In this document: positions 27,333 to 36,647 of the stretch, piece after piece | Numbering within the stretch: the stretch's first letter is position 1 | Layout of the letters: each line of letters begins with the position of its first letter | Assembly (NCBI GenBank): GCA_963823845.1 | Contig: CAWGND010000011.1 | Span: forward strand, 496,001 to 560,000 | Reading direction: 5' to 3' | Source: Alloacidobacterium sp963823845 | Lineage (GTDB): Bacteria; Acidobacteriota; Terriglobia; Terriglobales; Acidobacteriaceae | DNA: 64,000 nucleotides | Made by a program: the position numbers and the translations under genes | The notes under the pieces: model-generated | What the model was told of the DNA's origin: nothing | What the model saw: only the letters and a program-made list of their open reading frames with translations | Databases searched by the model: none

Positions 27333-29021
27333 CTACCGGCTGGCTTTGATCATCTGTTCCGCATGCTTGAGGGATGTGTCGGTTACGGTTGCACCGCTTA
27401 GCATGCGGGCTATTTCTTCAGTGCTACTGGCGGCTTCGAGCAGGCGGACGGAGGTTTTCGTGCGGCCGCTATGCTCCTTTTTTTCGATGAGGAAGTGCTG
27501 GTCGGCGAAGGCGGCGATCTGGGGCAGGTGAGTTACGCACAGGACCTGCTGCGCACGGGAGAGGGCTTTGAGCTTCTGGCCGACGGCTTCCGCGGCAGCG
27601 CCCCCGATGCCGATGTCAATTTCATCGAAGACCAGCGTGCGCGGGACTTGCGTTTTCTTTTTGCTGTGGGATTTGGCCGCGCCTTCTTCGACGCTGACTT
27701 TGAGCGCTAGAAGAACGCGAGACATTTCGCCGCCGGAGGCGATTTCGTCGAGGGGCTTGAGGGGCTCACCGGCGTTGGTAGCAATGCGATATTCCACGGT
27801 GTCCCAGCCATGAGGGGTCCAGTGTGCGGAGTCTTCGTTTGGGGTAACGGTTACGGCGAAGCGGACTTTCATGGCGAGGTCATTGATCTGGGCTTCGGCG
27901 AGTTTTTCCAGCTTCTTTGCGGCTGCTGCGCGGTCAGCGGTGAGCGACTGCGCGGCTTTGCTGTAGGCATCTGCGGCGATCTTCAAGTCTGCTCGCTGAG
28001 CTTTCACGACTTCGTCGCGGTTCTCGATTTCATTCAGCTTTGCGACTACTTCTTCGCCATACGCGATGACTTCAGCGAGTGTCTGGCCATATTTGCGCTT
28101 GAGACGATCGAGGACAGCGAGGCGGTCTTCGATTTCGGCGAGGCGCTCGGGCGAGGCCTGGATGTTTTCGGCGTAGTCGCGGACTGTTGAGCTTACGTCC
28201 TCGACCGATGCGCGAGCCGATGCGAGTTGCTGCGCGGCTTCCTGAAATTTTAGATCGTATTGGGCGAGGTCTTCGAGATGCTTCTCGGCAGCGCGCAGAG
28301 TTGTTTCGGCGGAGCTTGATCCTTCATAGAGCAGTTCGTGCGCGCTCATGGCGGCGCCGTAGAGTTTTTCGGCGTTCGATAAGACGCGGCGTTCGGTTTC
28401 CAGCGCTTCGTCTTCCCCTTCGGAGGGTTTGACGTCTTCGATTTCCTTGCGCTGGAAGCTCCAGAGATCGACCATGCGGAGGCGGTCCTGCTCGTCGCGT
28501 TCGAGGGTGTCGAGCTTTTGCTGGATGGCGCGCCATTTCTCGCAGGCGGCGGCGGTTGATTCTTCGGAGATACTGCCAAAGCGGTCGAGCAGGCTGCGCT
28601 GTTGCGCCTGATCGAAGGCTCCAAGGGTCTCGCTCTGTGCGTGGACGAGGGCTAGCTCGGGCGCGAGCTGGCGCAGTGCGGATACTGTTGCCGGCTGATT
28701 GTTGATGAAGACGCGGCCTTTGCCGTTGGAGAGGATTTCGCGGCGCAGGATGATCTCGTGGCCTTCGCTGTCGATGCCGTTGGATTCCAGGATAATTTCG
28801 GCTCCGGGGGTGGCCTCGAAGACGCAGGCTACGACGGCTTTGTCTGCTCCGTGGCGAACTACATCGGATGAGGCCTTGTCGCCCATGAGCAGGGCGAGCG
28901 CGTCGACGAGGATGGACTTGCCGGCCCCGGTTTCGCCGGTGAGTAGATTGAGGCCAGGGCCGAAGACGGCGATGGCGTGGTCAATGACAGCGTAGTTTTC
29001 TGCGCGCAGTTCAAGCAGCAT
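27333..29021 (-). CDS. recN: DNA repair protein RecN
   Basis: A 562-residue SMC-like ATPase of double-strand-break repair. Walker A GETGAGKS is at residues 29-36. A long coiled-coil runs from about 150 to 370 (for example ALETERRVLSNAEKLYGAAM). The ABC signature ASGGEMSRVLLALKV is near residue 430, followed by Walker B TLVFDEIDIGIGG near 465, and the H-loop region VLCVTHLPQIAAFAD. The start MLLELRAENYAVID is the canonical RecN N-terminus. Length is normal for the family. Confidence 0.95.
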   Translation of the reverse strand: MLLELRAENYAVIDHAIAVFGPGLNLLTGETGAGKSILVDALALLMGDKASSDVVRHGADKAVVACVFEATPGAEIILESNGIDSEGHEIILRREILSNGKGRVFINNQPATVSALRQLAPELALVHAQSETLGAFDQAQQRSLLDRFGSISEESTAAACEKWRAIQQKLDTLERDEQDRLRMVDLWSFQRKEIEDVKPSEGEDEALETERRVLSNAEKLYGAAMSAHELLYEGSSSAETTLRAAEKHLEDLAQYDLKFQEAAQQLASARASVEDVSSTVRDYAENIQASPERLAEIEDRLAVLDRLKRKYGQTLAEVIAYGEEVVAKLNEIENRDEVVKAQRADLKIAADAYSKAAQSLTADRAAAAKKLEKLAEAQINDLAMKVRFAVTVTPNEDSAHWTPHGWDTVEYRIATNAGEPLKPLDEIASGGEMSRVLLALKVSVEEGAAKSHSKKKTQVPRTLVFDEIDIGIGGAAAEAVGQKLKALSRAQQVLCVTHLPQIAAFADQHFLIEKKEHSGRTKTSVRLLEAASSTEEIARMLSGATVTDTSLKHAEQMIKASR

Positions 29022-29190
29022 GCTGCGCGCAGAATATCAGGACTGCGCGTCCAGCGGTACGCGCCGTCGGCGCCTTGCTGGGTTAAGAAACTTTTTAGCA
29101 TGGATCGACACCATCCAAGATGGGACGGCAGGAATTCCGGGCAATTCTCTCGGAAAAGCGGTATTCTATTCAGCCATCCAGAGGATCGGG

Positions 29191-30185
29191 ATGCGGTTCC
29201 GTTCTACTCTGATATTCACCCTCAACGCAGCTCTGAGCATAGCTGCATGCGCGACGGACAGCACAGCAAAAAAGCGAGTGGCGGTGCTGGACTTCGACAA
29301 TGCAGGCGTTGGCACGACCAGGATTGGCGTGGCGGCCACGAATATCACATATGGCATAGACCTCGGGAAGACCGTGGCAGATTTGTTGATCAATCGTCTG
29401 GTGCAAGATGCGGCTTGCAGCGTGATCGAACGGTCGGCGCTCAATAAGCTGCTAGCCGAGCAAAATTTCTCGAATAGCGACCGCGCCGACCCTGCTAGGG
29501 CTGCGAAGCTCGGCAGAATACTGGGCGTGGACGTCATTATCCTTGGAAGCATTACATGTTATGAGTACAACGACAAAGCGAAGGCGCGGCATGTGTATCC
29601 CGTGGTGGGTGTTACGGCGCCTAAATATGACTTAAGCGCGTCGATTCAGATCAGCGCCCGCATCGTAAGTTCCGAGACGGCGGAAGTGCTGGCCGTGGCA
29701 CAGGCCTCGGGGGATGCATCTCATAAAGGGGTAAAGGGCTCTGAGACGGACTACGTTGCGGCGATGACGGGCCGGTCACCCGGAGGACAGCTCGGGGAAA
29801 CTACGAATGAAGCGCTTGATAAGGCAGTTGCTAATCTTGCCTTGAAGGTGGAACAGAACTTAGCCAAAGTGCCTGCGCATCAGAGCTCTCTTGATGGCGT
29901 AGTGGCGGGAATCGATTCCTCGGGCAGCCTGGTCCTGAATGTGGGCGCTCAACGCGGACTGAAATCAGGCGACCACTTGCAGGTATGGAGAATCGGCAAG
30001 GTCATTACCGATCCGGATACAGGCAAGGTACTGTTGCACGATGACACGCTCATTGGCGAAGCGGTGCTGACATCTCGTCGATTGCGAGCTATACCGGGTC
30101 GCAGCCAGCCAAAGAGAACGATCATGTCCGAAACACGCAACACAACTCGACTGACACGAACCGCTCTCTAACTACCAATAATTAA
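29191..30185 (+). CDS. CsgG/curli-type secretion lipoprotein, frameshifted near 3' end
   Basis: A lipoprotein with the CsgG-like fold: the signal LIFTLNAALSIAAC places the lipidated Cys at residue 20, then KKRVAVLDFDNAGVG, LGKTVADLLINRLVQ and CSVIERSALNKLLAEQNFS are typical. The ending is out of frame: adding a base near 30070-30073 gives ISSIASYTGSQPAKENDHVR instead of SRRLRAIPGRSQPKR, and the stop moves from 30171 to 30185. The ATG at 29191 (GAGGATCGGG upstream) is preferred; the open frame extends upstream to 29020 over the recN start. Possible outer-membrane pore or assembly factor; substrate unknown. Confidence 0.75.
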
Positions 30186-30206
30186 TGAAACGGTTCATGA
30201 AACTTT

Positions 30207-30227
30207 GCAGGACCGCGCGCGTCCTGC
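30207..30227 (+). terminator. Hairpin after CsgG-like gene
   Basis: A perfect 7-bp stem, GCAGGAC (30207-30213) with GTCCTGC (30221-30227), 21 bp past the corrected stop. There is no T-run; probable weak terminator. Confidence 0.45.
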
Positions 30228-30381
30228 GAAACGCGGCGTCTTGTCTTGATGGATGAGCGACTCTGGTTTCCGCACGGTGATTGCAAGAGCAGGACCGGTT
30301 CTGGAAGGTACATGAGCCCGCAACTTCGTCTTGGACGAACCAACGAAGCTACCGGCTCGGTGAAAAGGTAGATCTAGTTGA

Positions 30382-30591
30382 TCAAGCTGAGGCGACTGGC
30401 GTAAATCCGTCGCATCCGCTCACGGCAGTCACTTTCAAGTGAAGTGGAGCATGTTTGGGATGGCCGCAATCGTCTAGGAAGGTTTCTGGAGCTTGCTTGC
30501 TACTGTGAATCTGGGTCAGCGTGGGGGTTGCTGGATGAGGCTCGCCAAAGTGAGCACAAAGTCCGCATTGACCTGAATTAATTGCGATCAT
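30382..30591 (-). CDS. Small four-cysteine protein, unknown function
   Basis: A 69-residue protein, MIAINSGQCGLCAHFGEPHP, then a polar middle, then DDCGHPKHAPLHLKVTAVSG and CDGFTPV. The four Cys (residues 9, 12, about 42 and 59) plus His residues look like a small zinc-binding knuckle. AAAAGGAG lies 7 bases before the ATG, which fixes the start. It is short but has a strong ribosome site and a compact Cys/His pattern. I do not recognise a name for the family. It stands alone between the CsgG-like gene and tolQ. Confidence 0.65.
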   Translation of the reverse strand: MIAINSGQCGLCAHFGEPHPATPTLTQIHSSKQAPETFLDDCGHPKHAPLHLKVTAVSGCDGFTPVASA

Positions 30592-30926
30592 GGCAGGGCT
30601 CCTTTTTCGCCGAAAAGTCTTGCGTGCGGTCATCACGAGAGCATGATGACTTACGAAACATAATATGTCTGAAGCACAGATTTGTGTTGAAGTTTTCTGC
30701 AGATATCTCTTTTTTTTTGTGATACTTAAAACAGACTACTTAAGTCGCCGTTTGAGACGAAACGCGGATGGGTTTAGTCGGGAATCCAGAAGACGAATAG
30801 GGCTTTGAACCAGAGAATCGGTTTGTATTTATCTCTGCGAAAACTCAAACGCGTTCCATCTTCATTTCACCAGCGCCTGGCAACTTGGTTTCGCAGATTC
30901 GCGTCTGCTAACGTTAATACTAGGCA
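30592..30926. other. Intergenic region upstream of tolQ
   Basis: AT-rich divergent promoter region between the four-Cys gene and tolQ. It includes a long T-run near 30709-30718 and TAATACT about 5-12 bases before the tolQ start, a candidate -10 box. No gene was seen. Confidence 0.4.
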
Positions 30927-31709
30927 ATGACACACCTTTTTTTTGCAATAGCCTTTATTTTCTTTCAGGCGGAGCCGGATGCGGGCGCGCCGCCTGCGCC
31001 TCCAAGCGGCAGCGCTATCTGGGAAATGCTGCAGAACAGCGGGCCAGTGGCTCTGGCTGTTCTTGGACTGCTGCTGATTGCGAGCCTTTATTCATGGGCG
31101 ATCATTCTGGGCAAGTGGGGCGCCTTTAAGCGGGCGCGAGCGCAGAGCAACCGCTTTTTGCGCGCCTTTCGCAAGGCCAGCCGGCTGCAGGAGATTGCCG
31201 CGGTCAGTGAGCAGTTCAAGCCCAGTCCGCTGGTGAATGTGTTTGATGAGGTCTATGAGACGTATCGGCGGCAGACGGGCGGATATGGGCCTCCGAAAAA
31301 CATTACGGCGCTTGAACGCGCGGCGCAGACGGCTTCGAGCGAATCGTTGACTGTTCTGGAGCAGCGGCTGACGTGGCTGGCTACGATTGGCGCGATCTCG
31401 CCATTTATTGGTCTGTTCGGAACGATCATGGGGATTGTGGATGCCTTCCATGGGCTGGGAACTGCGGGCGCGGCTACGCTGCGGGCCGTCGCTCCGGGTG
31501 TTTCTGAAGCGCTGATTACTACGGCAGCCGGACTTGTGGTCGCGGTGCCTGCTGTGATTGCTTACAACCAGTTCACGGCGCGATGCCGCGAGTTTGGGGC
31601 GCGCATGGATGACTTCTCGCGCGAACTGCTGAACAGCATGGAAGAGTTCTCGGTGGCAGCGAACGAGGATCCTCTGGAAAGGCAGGCCGCGCGTGGCCTT
31701 CACAAGTAG
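30927..31709 (+). CDS. tolQ: TolQ (MotA/TolQ/ExbB proton channel)
   Basis: A 260-residue inner-membrane subunit of the Tol motor that uses the proton gradient to energise outer-membrane constriction. Three helices: VALAVLGLLLIASLYSWAII (near 38-57), then after a cytoplasmic segment TWLATIGAISPFIGLFGTIM near 150-170 and LITTAAGLVVAVPAVIAYNQ near 195-215. The GLFGTIMGI and TTAAGLVVAVPAV motifs are the family signature. First gene of the Tol-Pal cluster, overlapping tolR by 17 bp. Confidence 0.92.
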   Translation: MTHLFFAIAFIFFQAEPDAGAPPAPPSGSAIWEMLQNSGPVALAVLGLLLIASLYSWAIILGKWGAFKRARAQSNRFLRAFRKASRLQEIAAVSEQFKPSPLVNVFDEVYETYRRQTGGYGPPKNITALERAAQTASSESLTVLEQRLTWLATIGAISPFIGLFGTIMGIVDAFHGLGTAGAATLRAVAPGVSEALITTAAGLVVAVPAVIAYNQFTARCREFGARMDDFSRELLNSMEEFSVAANEDPLERQAARGLHK

Positions 31710-32121
31710 AAGCGGGCACACGCAGACGGCACTGGCGGAGATTAACATCACTCCGCTGGTGGACGTGGTGCTGGTGCTGCTGGTGATCTTCATGTTGACG
31801 GCCCCGTGCTGCAGTCGGGCATCGATGTGGCCGTGCCCAAGACGAAGACGGTGAAGGAAATCACCGAGCAGCGCACGGTGCTGACGATCGATAAAGATCA
31901 GCGCGTGTTTCTTGGCGACCAGCCGATCAATCTTGGCAGACTTGCCGACGCGGTTGCAGCAGCCGAATACCGATGCGGCACATCGGGTTATTTATCTGCG
32001 TGCGGATGAGCGTGTTCCATTTGGCGCGTTTGCCTCCGTGATGGATGCGGTAAAGCAGGCGGGCATTACGAATATCAGCATTGTGACGCAGCCGTTGAAT
32101 AACGGTGCTGCGGCGAAGTAA
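31693..32121 (+). CDS. tolR: TolR/ExbD biopolymer transport protein, two frameshifts
   Basis: The partner of TolQ. From the GTG at 31693 it reads ALAEINITPLVDVVLVLLVI, the TolR membrane helix with the essential Asp. The frame then changes at CCCC (31802-31805), where one more C continues into VLQSGIDVAVPKTKTV. A second indel near 31958-31968 returns to the first frame, giving NTDAAHRVIYLRADERVPFG and the ending ITNISIVTQPL. With both corrected it is a normal TolR of about 142 residues. Since the gene is essential-type and the two shifts cancel, sequencing error is the likely cause. Confidence 0.82.
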
Positions 32122-32124
32122 CGG

Positions 32125-32977
32125 ATGAGGACGAGCGCGAGAATCGAGCTTGAACGGATCCCCATTTCGGTGGGCCGGCTGTTGGTTCGTTCATGCTTCA
32201 CGTTGGAGTCGTGGCGACAGTTGCGCTCTATGTATTTCTTGTCGGGCGCTTTCATGGCGGCATCTGGGGCAACAGCGAATCTGCGCCGGGAGCGATACAG
32301 GCAACACTGGTGAGCTCGGCTCCGACGATTCCTTTGCCCAGCGAAAATAAGCCGACGGAGAATGTGCTGGCTACGCAGACGCCGAGCCAGGCGCCTGCTC
32401 CTCCGGCGCCCCAGAAGACGGTGGAGGCGCCACCGCCGGATGCGATCCCGATTCCTGAGAAGCAGAAGCCGATCAAGGCGAAGGAGGCTCCGCAGAAGAC
32501 GGAGGCTCCTGTGAAACCGCAGCCGCAGAAAAATGTCACACCAACTTCGACCAAGCATGCTCAGCTGATTCCGAACCAACAGAACCGGGCCAACTATGGC
32601 GAGGCGGCACAAACAAATATTCCGCGGTCGATGACAAGCAACCCAAACGGGAATAATCCCGTCGCAGTCAATGGCGGGGACTTTGGTTCGCGTTTTCCCT
32701 GGTATGTAGACAAAATTCGGAGAATGACTGCACAAAACTGGCTGGTGCAGGAAGTGTCTCCGAACACACCGGCGGGATCGAAAGTGTACCTCTGTTTGTG
32801 GTCGACGGGATGGATCGCCGAGCCAGATTCGAATCGAGCAGTCGAGCGGCTCGCCTAGTCTGGATACTTCGTGCCTAAGAGCAGTGCAAAGGGTTGATTC
32901 GTATGGTCCCTTGCCTGGCTGGATACAATGGGAATTCGCTCTCAGTGCAGTACTATTGTGAAGAGCCCGGGCGATGA
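32125..32977 (+). CDS. TonB/TolA-like energy transducer, several frameshifts
   Basis: A periplasm-spanning protein of the Tol cluster: N-terminal RTSARIELERIPISVGRLLV, a helix LHVGVVATVALYVFLVGRF, a Pro/Lys/Gln-rich spacer (PAPPAPQKTVEAPPPDAIPI and on) and a TonB-type C-terminal domain WYVDKIRRMTAQNWLVQEVS. Four one-base losses are inferred (near 32185, 32790, 32807 and 32944). After correction the end reads DGSPSQIRIEQSSGSPSLDT, SCLRAVQRVDSYGPLPGWIQ and the tail VQYYCEEPGR, stopping at 32977. It occupies the TolA position between tolR and tolB. Confidence 0.72.
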
Positions 32978-33028
32978 TGTTTTTGCAGTTTGATCCAGTT
33001 TTCGCAAATTTGTATGCGGGACGGAAGA

Positions 33029-34392
33029 ATGATTATTAGTAAAAAGCAAGAGATTTTGGCATCGCGTTGGTTCCTCTTCTTTGTAGCGATTTTCTTCCTC
33101 GGCGGTCCACTTAGCGCGCAGGCGCAGGATTGGGTGCGAACCGGCACTAATCTCGGTGCCACGAAGATTCGCCTGGCCGCTGCCGACTTCAAACCAACAT
33201 CCAATGATCCGCAGACCGGAATGCTGAAGAGCGCATTCGATACGACGCTTTTTAACGATCTTTCGAATGCGGGCATCTTCGACATGGTGTCAAAGAGCAT
33301 GGCTCCGCCGCTGATGCCGGGTTCGCCGCAGGAGATCAATTTGCCGGACTGGGCGGCTGCTCCTTCAAATGCGGACATGGTGGCGTTTGGCGCGCATTGG
33401 CGTGGGCGATGGCAAGAGTGACTGTCTATGGTTACTTATTCGACGCGAAGAACCAGCAGACGCCGCAGATTCTCGGCAAGCAGTACTCGGACAACGCCAG
33501 CGTGGACAATGCGCGCGCGATTGCTCACCGCTTCGCCGATGAGATTATTACGCGGCTGGGCGGCATTGCCGGCATCTGTGAGACGAAGATTTATTTCGTT
33601 TCCATCAGCACGGGCAATAAAGAAATCTGGGTGATGGATTACGACGGGCAGAACGCACACCAGATCACGCAACTGCGGCAGCATTTCGCTCTCGCCCCGC
33701 ATGGCTCCGGATAATTCTCGCGTAGCGTTTTCCAGCCTGGGCAAGAATGGCTGGTCGATCCGCATGTACTCGCTGCTGCTGAACCGGATGGTGGCAATTT
33801 CAGTTCGCCGGGCGGAACGACGATTTCTCCGGCGTGGTCGAGCGATGGGTTGAAGCTGGCGTTCTCGTCGTCGGCTGATGGGGATTCGGAGATTTACACG
33901 ACGGATGTGAATGGCGGCGGACTGCATCGCGTGACGGCGTTCCATGGACCGGATGTATCGCCAGTGTGGAATCCGAAGACGAATTCGCAGATTGCCTGGG
34001 TGAGCGGACGCACAGGTCTGCCGCAGATTTACATCATGGATTCGGACGGCGCCAACGTCCAGCGCATGACCGACGGCGGGTATGCTACTTCGCCTTCGTG
34101 GTCACCGAATGGACAGTTTCTGGCCTTTGCCTGGAATCGCAAGTATGGTCCGGGAGCGCCGGGCGGGCAGGACATCTACATCATGGACATCGCCAGCAAG
34201 CGCTGGACGCAGTTGACCCATGAGGCCGGACAGAACGATTTTCCATCGTGGTCGCCGGATGGCCGGCATCTCGTTTTTCAGCGGGAAGAGGGTGGCGCTA
34301 CGCAGATCTGGACTATGCTGGCGGATGGTTCGGAGCAACATGCATTGACACGTGGCAGCGCCAACACGATGCCGAATTGGAGCTGGAAATAA
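33029..34392 (+). CDS. tolB: TolB periplasmic beta-propeller, several frameshifts
   Basis: Periplasmic partner of Pal. N-terminal signal ILASRWFLFFVAIFFLGGPL, then the TolB N-domain (DWVRTGTNLGATKIRLAAAD and on), then a six-bladed WD40-like propeller with repeats such as SPVWNPKTNSQIAWVSGRTG, SPSWSPNGQFLAFAW and FPSWSPDGRHLVFQREEGG. The frame changes near 33385-33420, 33677-33680 (restoring SISLSPRMAPDNSRVAFSS) and about 33790. I start it at the ATG 33029 (MIISKKQEI); a TTG further upstream is less likely. It is followed by pal in the same operon. Confidence 0.82.
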
Positions 34393-34509
34393 GCTTGCAG
34401 TTTTACCTGGTTGGCAGACCGGGCTTGACCTGGCTGCCCTGTCTTGGCCAAGGGCCTGGAATCACGCTCGTTCGAGAGCACTTACAAATCGCTCCCAAAG
34501 GAGGAGACC

Positions 34510-35256
34510 GTGCAACACCTTCATCGTAAGTACATTGCTTCCGTCGTCAGTCTGGCAGCATTGTTAACAATTGCCGGATGCCACAAGAAACAGCCCGCGC
34601 CGCCGCCACCACCTCCGCCGACTACTCCCGCGCCCGCGCCAACGGCTCAGATCACCGTTACGCCACAAGCGATCAACCAGGGTGACAGCGCTGTGCTGAC
34701 ATGGAAGACGACGAACGCGACCGATGTTTCGATTGAAGGTGTAGGCCAGGTTGCAACCGCGGGCACGATGAATGTGAAGCCGACCGATTCGACCAATTAC
34801 CATCTGGTCGCGCGCGGCGATGGCGGCTCAACCGATGCGACGGCACGGCTGACGGTGAATGCGCCGCAGCAGGCTCCTGTGAGCAACATCAACGAGAGCG
34901 AAATGGACGACACGCTGTTCCACCAGAACGTGCAGGACGTATTCTACGACTATGACGCTTATGACATTCGTCCAGACGCGCAGCCGATTATTTCCAAGGA
35001 CGCTTCGTTTCTGAATCAACACACGGGCATTAAGGTCGTGATCGGAGGCTATTGCGACGAGCGCGGGTCGACGGAATATAACCTGAGCCTCGGTGAGAAC
35101 CGCGCGAACGCGGCCAAGCAGGCACTGGTGAATGCCGGAGTAAGCCCGGACCGCCTGCGCACGGTGAGCTACGGCAAGGAAAAGCAGTTCTGCACGGAGC
35201 ACACGGAATCGTGCTGGCAGCAGAACCGCCGCGCCCAATTCAGCATCGACCGCTAA
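34510..35256 (+). CDS. pal: Peptidoglycan-associated lipoprotein Pal with Ig-like insert
   Basis: Outer-membrane lipoprotein that binds peptidoglycan and TolB. The lipobox TIAGC puts the lipidated Cys at residue 24, followed by a Pro-rich linker. An Ig-like domain (about residues 42-112, ITVTPQAINQGDSAVLTWKT and on) precedes the OmpA/Pal domain, in which YDYDAYDIRPDA, IGGYCDERGSTEYN and RRAQFSIDR are diagnostic. The GTG start with AAAGGAGGAG is chosen over an upstream in-frame ATG at 34444. The Ig-like insert is absent from proteobacterial Pal. Confidence 0.92.
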   Translation: MQHLHRKYIASVVSLAALLTIAGCHKKQPAPPPPPPPTTPAPAPTAQITVTPQAINQGDSAVLTWKTTNATDVSIEGVGQVATAGTMNVKPTDSTNYHLVARGDGGSTDATARLTVNAPQQAPVSNINESEMDDTLFHQNVQDVFYDYDAYDIRPDAQPIISKDASFLNQHTGIKVVIGGYCDERGSTEYNLSLGENRANAAKQALVNAGVSPDRLRTVSYGKEKQFCTEHTESCWQQNRRAQFSIDR

Positions 35257-35269
35257 ACCCGGCCATGGG

Positions 35270-35303
35270 ACGGCAGCATTGCTTTGTGCAGTGCTGCCGT
35301 TTT
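35270..35303 (+). terminator. Rho-independent terminator between pal and cpoB
   Basis: A 9-bp stem, ACGGCAGCA (35270-35278) with TGCTGCCGT (35292-35300), followed by TTT. It would separate pal from cpoB in the transcript. Confidence 0.65.
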
Positions 35304-35382
35304 GCTTTGGACTAAACTGATCTACAAAGGTACTGCAATGAAGGCCACGCATGGATGCCATGCGCGCCTGAGGAATTTTCCT

Positions 35383-36303
35383 ATGCGAAAGAGTTTGATT
35401 CAGCTTACAGCCGTTGCCACGCTTGCACTTCTCTGCCCTGCGCCCAGGGCGCATGCCGCCTCAAAGGAAATGATTCAATTGCAGCAGCAGGTGCAGACCC
35501 TCCAGGATACGCTGCAGCGCCTGCAGCAATCGAATGATGAGCGCATGGGCGTGCTGCAGCACCTGGTGGAGCAGACGGCGGACAGTGTGAATCGTATGTC
35601 GCAGTCCTTGAGTACCCTGCAGCAGGCGGTACAGGCGCAGAACGAGGGAAACGGCAGCAAGGTTGACCAGCTCTCCGGCCAGATGCAGGGCCTGAACGAT
35701 TCCGTCGATGAGCTGAAATCCCGCATTGCCAAGGTGGACAAAACACTGCAGGAGATCCAGGCGCAGATGCAGAATGTGAACGGCCAGCCGGCTGGCGGCG
35801 GACAGTCGGCTGGGGCTTCCGGTGGACAGCAGGCGCCGGGCGGTTCGGATGGGAATGCTGCGGCTGCGCAGCCAGCGGCGCCTCCCGTTGACCAGCTATA
35901 TCAAGGTGGAGTTCGCGATTACAACAGCGCAAAATATGATGTGGCCGCAGGCGAGTTTAGTGATGTATTGAAGTATTATCCCCAGGACAACCTTGCCGGC
36001 AATGCACAGTTCTATCTTGGTGAGATTGCTTACCGGCAGGGCGACTATAAGACAGCCATCAAGAACTACGATGCAGTGCTGGAGCAGTTCCCCGGCAATC
36101 CCAAGGTTCCGGCAGCGCAGCTGCGCAAGGGCGAGGCTGAACTGGCGACGAATCAGCGCGATGCGGGCGTTCGTGACCTGCGCAACCTGATCCAGCGCTA
36201 TCCGCAATCGCCGGAGGCGGCGCAGGCACGCAGCCGGTTGAACGGCATGGGGGTTAGAATTACAGCACCGAAGCCTTCGCCTTCGGCATACCAACCACAG
36301 TAA
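35383..36303 (+). CDS. cpoB: Cell division coordinator CpoB (YbgF), TPR protein
   Basis: Periplasmic partner of the Tol system. Signal peptide LIQLTAVATLALLCPAPRAH; a coiled-coil region (MIQLQQQVQTLQDTLQRLQQ and repeats, residues 29-130) for trimerisation; a Gly/Ala/Gln linker near 133-165; and C-terminal TPR repeats (YQGGVRDYNSAKYDVAAGEF, AQFYLGEIAYRQGDYKTAIK, AQLRKGEAELATNQRDAGVR). The ATG at 35383 has GAGGAA 8 bases upstream. Last gene of the Tol-Pal cluster. Confidence 0.9.
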   Translation: MRKSLIQLTAVATLALLCPAPRAHAASKEMIQLQQQVQTLQDTLQRLQQSNDERMGVLQHLVEQTADSVNRMSQSLSTLQQAVQAQNEGNGSKVDQLSGQMQGLNDSVDELKSRIAKVDKTLQEIQAQMQNVNGQPAGGGQSAGASGGQQAPGGSDGNAAAAQPAAPPVDQLYQGGVRDYNSAKYDVAAGEFSDVLKYYPQDNLAGNAQFYLGEIAYRQGDYKTAIKNYDAVLEQFPGNPKVPAAQLRKGEAELATNQRDAGVRDLRNLIQRYPQSPEAAQARSRLNGMGVRITAPKPSPSAYQPQ

Positions 36304-36364
36304 GCAGCCGATTGCCAGAACGCATTGGCAACTCGCTCCGCATTTGAGCCATCGAAGAGGACCT

Positions 36365-36577
36365 ATGCCAACCCGTCACGACAGCGATACTCTCAAGGGC
36401 CCGGTTGAAAGCGAATCCCCTACCGACTCACCACGGCGGACCGATCTGCGCAGCAATCTTGCGGATCAGCTTCCTCATCGCTTTGCGGACCCGATGATCA
36501 AAGATCTGGAGCACGACAACGACACCGATTTTCCAGAGCCAGGACGGACCCCTGAACATAGCGGCCAGCACGAGTAG
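36365..36577 (+). CDS. Small charged hypothetical protein
   Basis: A 70-residue very hydrophilic protein, MPTRHDSDTLKGPVESESPT, then DSPRRTDLRSNLADQLPHRF and DNDTDFPEPGRTPEHSGQHE. There is no hydrophobic core, so it is probably disordered. AGAGGA lies 7 bases before the ATG. It lies alone after cpoB and converges on the dehydrogenase. No family is known to me; it could be a chance frame. Confidence 0.45.
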   Translation: MPTRHDSDTLKGPVESESPTDSPRRTDLRSNLADQLPHRFADPMIKDLEHDNDTDFPEPGRTPEHSGQHE

Positions 36578-36647
36578 TGGCTGGGCTGAGATCGGTTCCC
36601 CGCCATGCCGTACGGACCGGCCCGCGGGTATCAGTAGACTGGTGTCT

